Of a stretch of 64,000 nucleotides of DNA, positions 57,551 through 64,000 are shown in pieces. The notes beneath the pieces are model-generated. The model was given only the letters and a program-made list of their open reading frames with translations, did no database searches and was not told where the DNA came from. The translations under genes were made by a program, and so were the position numbers. Positions within the stretch are counted from its first letter, which is position 1. Every line of letters begins with the position of its first letter. Origin of the DNA: Streptomyces sp. DSM 110735 (lineage in GTDB: Bacteria > Actinomycetota > Actinomycetes > Streptomycetales > Streptomycetaceae); NCBI RefSeq assembly GCF_016482685.1, contig NZ_JACYHF010000005.1, positions 186,001 to 250,000 of the forward strand, read 5' to 3'.

Positions 57551-58813
57551 ATGCACACCGACAGCTCGGCCAGGCAGGACAGCGTGATCGATGCGGTGGA
57601 TCGGCCTGTCTATGACCCGTTCTCCTGGGAACTGCACGAGGACCCCTACCCGGTCTATGCCTGGATGCGGGAGAACGAGCCGGTCTACCGCAACGAGGAA
57701 CGTGACTTCTGGGCGCTGTCCCGGCACGAGGACGTGCTCGCGGCGCTGCGCAGTCCCAAGCTGTTCTCCAACCGCAACGGCATCTCCCTGGAGACCGAGC
57801 TGTGGGGTCCCGAGGCGTACAAGACCAGCTTCTTCCTCGCCATGGATCCGCCGGAGCACGGCAGGCTGCGCACCCTGGTGTCCAGCGGCTTCACCGCCCG
57901 GCACGTCACGGGGCAGGAGGCCCGCATCCGCAGGATGGCGCGCGACCGGCTGCTGCCGCTGCTCGAGCAGGGCGAGTTCGACTTCGCGAGCGACTACGCG
58001 GCGGCGCTGCCCAACGACATCGTGTGCGACATGGTCGGCATCCCCGCCGCCGACTGGGACCTCATCCGCGCCGACACCGACATGCTGAACATGCGCGGCG
58101 ACGGCGAGGAGGACCGCCCGGCGGGCTCCGTCCAGGCCGCCCTGCGCCTCGCCGCGTACTTCGTCGCGCACGTCACCGAGTTGCGGCGCAAGCCCGGCCA
58201 CGACCTCACCTCGCACCTGCTGGACGTGCGGGTCAAGGACCGGGCGCTGAGCGACTCGGAGATCGTCGCCTTCCTCTTCCTGCTGATCACCGCGGGGAAC
58301 GAGTCGACGGGCAAGGTCATCGGCAACGCCTGGTACCACGGCTGGCTCCACCCCGACGTGCGGCGGGCCGGGCTGGACCACCGCCCCGAGGACTGGACGA
58401 TGGAGACCCTGCGCTACGACTCGGCCAGCCAGATGGTCGCCCGGACCGTCACCGAGGACACGGTGCTGCACGACGTCCTGCTGCCGGAAGGCAGCCGCGT
58501 CGCCATCCTGCCCGCCTCCGGCAACCGCGACCGCCGGGTCTTCTCCGACCCCGACCGCTACGACCTGGACCGGGACACCAGCCAGCTCATCAGCTTCGGA
58601 CACGGTCCGCACTACTGCCTGGGCGCCGCCCTCGCCAAGCTGGAGATCAAGATCGCCCTGGAGGAGATCGGGGCGCGTATCGCCGACTACGACATCGACA
58701 TGACGTACGCCCGGCGCGTGCACTCTCCGCACCAGCGCGGCTATGCCGTGCTGCCCACCTCGGTGACCCTGCGCGACAAGCCGCGCCCCCTGCCGGACGT
58801 GCCCGACCTCTAG
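57551..58813 (+). CDS. Cytochrome P450
   Basis: A 420-residue class I bacterial P450. The I-helix has AGNEST, the K-helix ETLR, and the heme loop is FGHGPHYCLG with the cysteine ligand. All catalytic elements are intact, unlike in the conservon P450. It lies within the NRPS region and probably oxidises an amino acid, a carrier-bound intermediate or the finished peptide; the site cannot be predicted. It is divergent from the lysine-to-aminoadipate genes and convergent with the PPTase (10 bases between stops). The ATG at 57551 is used, with some doubt because a TATAGA hexamer overlaps it. Confidence 0.9.
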   Translation: MHTDSSARQDSVIDAVDRPVYDPFSWELHEDPYPVYAWMRENEPVYRNEERDFWALSRHEDVLAALRSPKLFSNRNGISLETELWGPEAYKTSFFLAMDPPEHGRLRTLVSSGFTARHVTGQEARIRRMARDRLLPLLEQGEFDFASDYAAALPNDIVCDMVGIPAADWDLIRADTDMLNMRGDGEEDRPAGSVQAALRLAAYFVAHVTELRRKPGHDLTSHLLDVRVKDRALSDSEIVAFLFLLITAGNESTGKVIGNAWYHGWLHPDVRRAGLDHRPEDWTMETLRYDSASQMVARTVTEDTVLHDVLLPEGSRVAILPASGNRDRRVFSDPDRYDLDRDTSQLISFGHGPHYCLGAALAKLEIKIALEEIGARIADYDIDMTYARRVHSPHQRGYAVLPTSVTLRDKPRPLPDVPDL

Positions 58814-58823
58814 GCGCCTGTCG

Positions 58824-59477
58824 CTAATCCCCGTCCGTGACGGCGGTCAGCAGGATGCCGTCACGGACCGTGAAGCGACCGCGCAGGGTGGACCACCGGA
58901 CACCGTCCACGACCGGTCCGGGGACCAGCAGCCGGGCGCTGAAGCCGAAGGCGTCGGCGTCGATGGTCAGCTCCGCGTCCAGGAAGTCCAGCCACGTGCC
59001 GGTGAGCGGGAACCACGCCTTGTAGACGGACTCCTTGGCGCTGAACAGCAGCCGGTCCCAGGCGATGTGGCGATCCGCGGAGAGCGCGGACAGCATGGTG
59101 TGCTCGCTCGGCAGTCCGATCGTGCGGAGCACCCCTTCGGGCAGTGGCTCGTTCGGTTCGGCGTCCACCCCGAGCGCGGGCACGTCCCCGCGCAGCGCCA
59201 CGGCGGCGCCGCGGTAACCGGCGCAGTGCGTGATGCTGCCGATCACTCCGGCGGGCCAGACCGGCGCGCCGCGCTCGCCCTTGGGGATCGGCACCACTTT
59301 CACCCCGAGAACCTGCAGCGCCTGCCGGGCACAGTGCCGTCCCGTGATGAACTCGGCCCGGCGGTGGGGCAGCGCCGAGGCGACGTGCACCATCTCCTGC
59401 GGGTGGTACGGGACACCGGGCGGGTCCCCCCTGAACTCTCGCACCGCGACCTTCGGCGGCAGGATGTCCGCGAGCAC
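58824..59477 (-). CDS. Sfp-type 4'-phosphopantetheinyl transferase
   Basis: A 217-residue PPTase of the Sfp/EntD superfamily. It moves phosphopantetheine from CoA to the serine of PCP and ACP domains, which all synthases in this window need. Motifs are IGSITHCAGYRGAAV (P1/P2 region), GVDAEPNEPLP (Mg2+ site) and FSAKESVYKAWFP (W/KE-A-K signature). The GTG at 59477 follows the stop of the phosphoesterase by two bases, so the genes are coupled. The longer in-frame extension lies within the phosphoesterase gene and is rejected. Confidence 0.92.
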   Translation of the reverse strand: MLADILPPKVAVREFRGDPPGVPYHPQEMVHVASALPHRRAEFITGRHCARQALQVLGVKVVPIPKGERGAPVWPAGVIGSITHCAGYRGAAVALRGDVPALGVDAEPNEPLPEGVLRTIGLPSEHTMLSALSADRHIAWDRLLFSAKESVYKAWFPLTGTWLDFLDAELTIDADAFGFSARLLVPGPVVDGVRWSTLRGRFTVRDGILLTAVTDGD

Positions 59478-59479
59478 GG

Positions 59480-60310
59480 TCAGCCCTCCTGGACGGGGAG
59501 CACCTGGCGGACCCCCGGGTAGTCGCCGCGGGCGGTCCACTCACGCGGATAACCGACCGAGACCTCCATGAACGGCACGCCGTCGTACCAGGTGGTCCGG
59601 CGAATGTGCAGGTGGCCGTAGACGACGGCCGCGACGTTGAAGCGGGTGTGCCAGTGCGCGGTCCGGTCCGTACCGCACCACAGGGCGAACTGCGGATGGC
59701 GCAGGACCAGGGTCGGGTCCCGGACCAGCGGGAAGTGGTTGACGAGCACCAGCCGGCGGTCCGGGTCCAGCGCGGCCAGGCGGCGCTCGGTCAGTTCGAC
59801 GCGGGCGTGGCACCAGGCGGCGCGGTCGGGGTAGGGGTCCGGGTGCAGCAGCGCCTCGTCGGTGCAGACCACACCGGACTCCCACGCCTCGTCCAGCGCC
59901 TGTTCCCTGCTGACGCCCGCGGGACGGAAGCTGTAGTCGTACAGCAGGAACAGCGGCACGACGGTCACCGGGCCGCCGGGACCCTCCCAGACGGGGAAGG
60001 GGTCCTCCGGCGTGTCGACGCCCAGCTCCCGCGCCGTCTCCACCAGTTGCTTGTAGCGGACGTCCCCGCGCTGGGCGTCGGTCTCGCCCCGGGTGGTCCA
60101 CAGCTCGTGGTTGCCGGGGGTCCAGATCACCCGCGCGAAGCGGTCGCGCAGCACACCGAGCGCCCACGCCAGATCGTCGATGCGCTCGGCGACGTCGCCC
60201 GCCACGATCAGCCAGTCGTCGGGCGAGGTGGGCCGCACGCGCCGGAGCAGGTCACGGTTCCTGCCGTGCGAGACGTGCAGATCACTGATCGCGAGGAGCC
60301 TGCCGCTCAT
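59480..60310 (-). CDS. Metallophosphoesterase (calcineurin-like)
   Basis: A 276-residue cytosolic calcineurin-like phosphoesterase. Metal-binding motifs are all present: DLH (ISDLHVSHG), GD (VAGDVAERID), GNHE (TPGNHELWTT), an H in NHFPL, and GHLH. The family acts on phosphoesters of varied substrates. Genes of this type are often found directly before PPTase genes in actinobacteria, which suggests a role linked to phosphopantetheine or 3',5'-ADP turnover (inference). It overlaps the end of the upstream NRPS gene by 29 bases and the order NRPS-phosphoesterase-PPTase suggests one operon. Confidence 0.88.
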   Translation of the reverse strand: MSGRLLAISDLHVSHGRNRDLLRRVRPTSPDDWLIVAGDVAERIDDLAWALGVLRDRFARVIWTPGNHELWTTRGETDAQRGDVRYKQLVETARELGVDTPEDPFPVWEGPGGPVTVVPLFLLYDYSFRPAGVSREQALDEAWESGVVCTDEALLHPDPYPDRAAWCHARVELTERRLAALDPDRRLVLVNHFPLVRDPTLVLRHPQFALWCGTDRTAHWHTRFNVAAVVYGHLHIRRTTWYDGVPFMEVSVGYPREWTARGDYPGVRQVLPVQEG

Positions 60311-63300
60311 CGTTCCCTTTCCCCAACGCCGCCGCGATGACCGTGGCGAGGATCTCCGGCTGCTGCTGCAGGAAGTAGTGGCCGCCTTGCGGAACGGTCG
60401 CCAGGTCGACGGAGGAGCCGAAGCGCTCCCACACCCGGTGCCTGCGCTCGTAGCGGGGCGTCTCCGGATCGTCCGTGCCGATGACCACGGTGATCGGCGC
60501 CGCCAGCGGCTCGGTGCGGCGGCGCCGCGGCCAGTGCTCGCCGAAGTACGCCTGCGCGGCTCCCGCGTCGTGCCGGAACGCCCGCATGACGAAGGCGAGT
60601 TCGTCCTCCTGGACCACTCCGCCGAACCCGCCGAGCGACTGCAGATAGCGCAGTTCCGCCTGGTCGGCTTCGGGTCCCTCGCGGCGGCGCCGCGCGAACC
60701 GGCTCCCGTAGTACGGGTACGACGCGCCGAGGAAGAGCCGTTCGACGTCGCGTCCTGCCGTCTCCAGGCGGCGCACCACCTCGACGGCGAGCGCCACCCC
60801 GACGCAGTGCCCGTAGACGGAGACCGGTCCCGCCACGTTCTTCAGGACCTCGTCCGCGACGCTCTCCGCCACCTCCTCCAGCGGGCGTAGCTCCGGGTCG
60901 CCACCGAGTTCATGACCGGGCAGCGCCACGGCCAGCAGGTCGATCGCGGGGTCGAGACTGCCCGCGAGGGGCTGGTAGCCGATGGCGCTGCCGCCGCCGA
61001 ACGGCACGCACACCAGGGTGTGCGCGGTCGTCCGGTCCCGGGGGCGCGGGGTCACCCGGAGCAGCGGTCCGGGTTCGTCGGTCGCTTCGAGCGCCGCCGC
61101 GAGTTCGCGCACGCTCGGACAGGCGGCGAGCAGTCCCACGCTGGCGCCCTCGATGCGGCGCACCGCGCGGACGGCGGTGAAGGAGTCGCCGCCCAGGTCG
61201 AAGAAGCTCGCGGTGACGTTCACGGCGGGCAGCCCCAGCAGGTCCCGGAAGACCTCGGCGATGCTCTCCTCCCGCGCTGACGCGGGCGCCTCGACGGCGT
61301 CCGCCGCCACGGCGGGCGCGGGATCGGGCAGCGCGCCGCGGTCCAGCTTTCCGTTGTGGGTGAGCGGCATCGCGGGCAGGACGGTGACCGTGGCCGGAAC
61401 CATGTAGCGGGGCAGCGCCGCCCGTAGGGCGTCGTGCAGGACGGCAGGGTCGGGGCTGTCGCCGGTGACGTACGCGGCGAGGCGCGTTCCGTCCCGGACG
61501 GTCACCACCGCTTCGCGGACCGACGGCTGGTCGAGCAGCACCTGCTCCGCCTCGCCCAGCTCGATCCGGTAGCCGTGGATCTTCACCTGGTGGTCCATCC
61601 GCCCGAGGAACTCCAGCGTCCCGTCCCGGAGCCGTCGGACCTTGTCGCCGGTGCGGTACAGCCGTCCGCCGGGTCCCGCCAGGTCGTGCGCGACGAACCG
61701 CTCGGCGGTCAGTGCCGGACGGTTCACATAGCCGCGTGCCAACTGCACGCCGCTGAGGAAGAGTTCGCCGGGTACGCCGGGCTGGGCGGGGGACAGGCGC
61801 TCGTCCAGGACGTGCGTCCCGGTGTTCGCGACGGCGTCGCCGATCGGGACGACGCCGACGGGCGCGGGGCGGGCGCAGTCCCACCAGGTGACGTCGACGG
61901 CCGCCTCGGTCGGTCCGTACAGATTGTGCAGCTCCACGTGCGGGAGAACGCCGCGGAAGCGTTCCACCAGGGGGTGGGGGAGCGCCTCGCCGCTGCACAT
62001 CACCCGGCGCAGGGCGGGCGCGTCGACGGGCTCGTCGAGGAAGAGCTGGAGCATCGACGGCACGAAGTGCGCGACGGTGACGCGCTGTTCGGTCAGGACG
62101 CGGGCCAGATAGGTGCTGTCCTGGTGCCCGCCGGGCCGGGCGAGCACCAGGGTGGCGCCGTTCATGAGCGGCCAGAACAGCTCCCACACCGACACGTCGA
62201 AGCTCAGCGGAGTCTTCTGCAGCACCCGGTCGTCGGCGCCGAGCGGGAAGGTCTCCTGCATCCACAGCAGCCGGTTGACGATCGCGCGGTGGGTGACGAC
62301 CACGCCCTTGGGACGCCCGGTGGAGCCGGAGGTGAACAGCACATAGGCGGCGTCGTCGGGACGGCCCGGACCGGTCGCGCGCGGCACCTCGGAACGGTCC
62401 GCCGAGGTCAGGACCCGTTCCGCCCCGGCGCGTACGGCCGTCTCCACGCAGTCCGGCGCGGCGAAGGCCACCGTCATGCCCGCCTCGGACGCCATGAAGG
62501 CGAGGCGCGCGGGCGGCAGCGAGGGCTCCAGGGGCAGATAGGCGGCGCCCGTGAGCAGGGTGCCGAGCACGCCCGTGACCATGTCCGGGCCGCGTTCGGC
62601 GCAGACCCCGACGAACCGGCCGGGACCCGCCCCGGCGGCGGCGAGCGCGTCGGCCGCCCGGCGGGAGCGTTCGAGCAACTGCGCGTAGGTGAGCGTGCCG
62701 TCCTCACCGTGGACGGCGACCGCGTCGGGGGTGGCCGCCGCCTGCCGCTCGATCAGCGCGGCGAGGGTCTCCTCCGCGTCCGGGTACCGCACGCCGAGCG
62801 CCGGACCGCTCTCCTCGGCTCCGGCGGCGGCCGTCAGCACGCCGTCGACCGTCTCGGCGCCGGTGAGGGCGTCCAGGACGCGGTAGAGGTACTCCATCAT
62901 GTCGTCGACCGCGCCCGGCTCGAACCGTTCGCGGTGGAAGACGAGCCGGACCACCGAGGCGGGCGCCGGTGTCACGATCAGGGTCAGCGCCTCGCTGGTC
63001 TTCTCGAAGTCGTTGACCGAGCGGACCGAGAACTGTTCGGCCAGCTTCCCGTCGCCGATGGCGAGCGGGTAGTTGTCGAGGACGACGACGCTCTCGAACA
63101 GCGGCTCGTTCCCGGGCAGGTTCGCCCAGGACCGGATCCGCGCCAGGGGCGCGTACTCGTACCGCCTGGCCGTGGAGTGCACCGTCTGGATCTCCCGCAG
63201 CCAGTCGCGGAGCGGACCGTCGTCGGGCACGGTGATCCGGATCGGCAGGGTGTTGATGAACGAGCCGACCATCTCGTCGACGCCCCGCAGTTCGGCGGGG

Positions 63301-64000
63301 CGACCCGAGCTGGTGCAGCCGTAGGTGACCTCCGCGTCCCCGCTGAAGCGCCGCAGGACCAGCGCCCAGGCAGCCTGCAGCAGCGTGCTGAGGGTGACCT
63401 GGTTGCGGGCGGCGACCGCGCGCAGCCGCTCGTCGAGGTCGGCGGGCAGCTCCCGGCGGACCTCCTCGACGGCGCCGGGACCGCGTCGCGGGTCGAGCCG
63501 CAGCAGCGGGCCGAGGCGACCGCTGTCGGCGGAACCCGAGAGGGCGCCGGTCCACCACTCCTGGGCCGCCCGCATGTCCTGGGACTGCAGCCAGGCGATG
63601 TAGTCCCGGTACGGGGCGGGCGCGGGCGGTGCCGGAGCGCCCGCGAGCAGGCACTGGTACCGCCGGATGAAGTCGCCGAGGACGATCGGCACCGACCAGC
63701 CGTCGAGCAGCAGCATGTGGTGGGTCCAGACGAACCCGTGGCGCCCCTCGCCGAGCCGGATCAGACGCAGCCGCTGCAGCGGCGGACGCTCCGGGTCGAA
63801 GCCCGTGGCCCGGTCCTCGGCGAGGAGCCGCTCGAACCTGTCCCGCTGCTCGTCGGCGTCCGCGTCCGACCAGTCGTGCCGCGTCAGCGCGCCGGGCGGG
63901 GTGCGGTGCACCACCTGGAGCGGCTTGTCGAGACCCTCCCAGTGGAAGGAGGTCCGCAGCGCGGGATGCGCGGTCACGACCTGCCGCCAGGCCAGCTCCA
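60282..64000 (-). CDS. NRPS terminal module, C-A(Ser)-PCP-TE, cut by the right edge
   Basis: The reading frame stays open to the window edge, so the N-terminus lies outside. A position counted from the internal GTG at 63977: C domain (condensation His motif THHMLLLDG at about 85-93), A domain about 405-890 whose specificity residues read DVWHMSLVD, the serine type, PCP (DLGGDSF), and a type I thioesterase. The TE nucleophile elbow is GHCVG with cysteine at codon 60804-60806 (about residue 1058) instead of serine, followed by GTDD and GGHYF for the acid and histidine. Cysteine thioesterases include ObiF1, which forms a beta-lactone. The module should add the last residue, serine, and release the peptide as acid, ring or lactone. 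Confidence 0.93.
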   Translation of the reverse strand, partial: ELAWRQVVTAHPALRTSFHWEGLDKPLQVVHRTPPGALTRHDWSDADADEQRDRFERLLAEDRATGFDPERPPLQRLRLIRLGEGRHGFVWTHHMLLLDGWSVPIVLGDFIRRYQCLLAGAPAPPAPAPYRDYIAWLQSQDMRAAQEWWTGALSGSADSGRLGPLLRLDPRRGPGAVEEVRRELPADLDERLRAVAARNQVTLSTLLQAAWALVLRRFSGDAEVTYGCTSSGRPAELRGVDEMVGSFINTLPIRITVPDDGPLRDWLREIQTVHSTARRYEYAPLARIRSWANLPGNEPLFESVVVLDNYPLAIGDGKLAEQFSVRSVNDFEKTSEALTLIVTPAPASVVRLVFHRERFEPGAVDDMMEYLYRVLDALTGAETVDGVLTAAAGAEESGPALGVRYPDAEETLAALIERQAAATPDAVAVHGEDGTLTYAQLLERSRRAADALAAAGAGPGRFVGVCAERGPDMVTGVLGTLLTGAAYLPLEPSLPPARLAFMASEAGMTVAFAAPDCVETAVRAGAERVLTSADRSEVPRATGPGRPDDAAYVLFTSGSTGRPKGVVVTHRAIVNRLLWMQETFPLGADDRVLQKTPLSFDVSVWELFWPLMNGATLVLARPGGHQDSTYLARVLTEQRVTVAHFVPSMLQLFLDEPVDAPALRRVMCSGEALPHPLVERFRGVLPHVELHNLYGPTEAAVDVTWWDCARPAPVGVVPIGDAVANTGTHVLDERLSPAQPGVPGELFLSGVQLARGYVNRPALTAERFVAHDLAGPGGRLYRTGDKVRRLRDGTLEFLGRMDHQVKIHGYRIELGEAEQVLLDQPSVREAVVTVRDGTRLAAYVTGDSPDPAVLHDALRAALPRYMVPATVTVLPAMPLTHNGKLDRGALPDPAPAVAADAVEAPASAREESIAEVFRDLLGLPAVNVTASFFDLGGDSFTAVRAVRRIEGASVGLLAACPSVRELAAALEATDEPGPLLRVTPRPRDRTTAHTLVCVPFGGGSAIGYQPLAGSLDPAIDLLAVALPGHELGGDPELRPLEEVAESVADEVLKNVAGPVSVYGHCVGVALAVEVVRRLETAGRDVERLFLGASYPYYGSRFARRRREGPEADQAELRYLQSLGGFGGVVQEDELAFVMRAFRHDAGAAQAYFGEHWPRRRRTEPLAAPITVVIGTDDPETPRYERRHRVWERFGSSVDLATVPQGGHYFLQQQPEILATVIAAALGKGNDERQAPRDQ

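Noticed and set aside
1..64000. CRISPR arrays, tRNA or rRNA genes, insertion sequences and replication origins
   Set aside because: No regular spaced repeats, cloverleaf-like sequence, transposase motifs or terminal inverted repeats were seen on reading the window.

Overview
The window is GC-rich actinobacterial DNA, most probably from a Streptomyces or close relative. Signs of this are strong G/C third positions, frequent GTG/TTG starts, ATGA/GTGA stop-start overlaps, and a complete conservon (cvnA-B-C-D plus a CYP157-type P450) at 2.8-7.3 kb. Most of the rest is a large nonribosomal peptide/polyketide biosynthetic region that runs off the right edge.

Layout. 0-1.5 kb: a broken gene remnant and no confident gene. 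1.5-7.3 kb: a P450 facing the conservon operon. 7.7-27.0 kb: one long minus-strand operon. It starts with an 11.3 kb hybrid synthase (formyltransferase, partial C domain, glycine-type A domain with inserted N-methyltransferase, PCP, KS-AT-DH-KR-ACP, terminal thioester reductase). It continues with an Fe(II)/2OG-oxygenase-like protein, a PLP enzyme of the serine hydroxymethyltransferase fold, an ATP-grasp ligase, two MFS exporters and a cation/proton antiporter, and ends at a strong hairpin. 27.4-29.6 kb: three housekeeping-like genes separating the two biosynthetic halves. 29.7-64 kb: a lipopeptide-type cluster with a fatty acid desaturase, a fatty acyl-AMP ligase-ACP, a three-module NRPS whose third A domain is degenerate, an exporter, a LanB-type (tRNA-dependent dehydratase/ligase family) protein, a membrane M28 peptidase, a PLP arginine oxidase/hydroxylase like MppP, an arginine beta-hydroxylase like VioC, an aminotransferase, a YcaQ-type DNA glycosylase, a LuxR regulator, lysine 6-aminotransferase plus piperideine-6-carboxylate dehydrogenase, a P450, an Sfp-type PPTase, a phosphoesterase, and a terminal C-A(Ser)-PCP-TE NRPS that is cut by the window edge.

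How the genes may work together (inference). The left half would build an N-formyl-N-methylglycine unit, extend it once to an enoyl chain and release it as an aldehyde. The SHMT-like and ATP-grasp enzymes are well placed to elaborate that aldehyde. The right half would load a fatty acid, possibly desaturated, through the FAAL and extend it with amino acids that may include arginine- and lysine-derived residues made in the cluster. It would end with serine and a thioesterase that carries a cysteine nucleophile. Whether the two halves make one product or two is not decided by the sequence.

The most novel signal is a repeated 18-bp inverted repeat, GTCCCC-N6-GGGGAC, found in four intergenic regions of the right half only. 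It lies a constant 23-24 bp upstream of -10-like hexamers in both orientations. This looks like the operator of an undescribed cluster-specific regulon, and the LuxR protein at 53.5-54.2 kb is the obvious candidate regulator.
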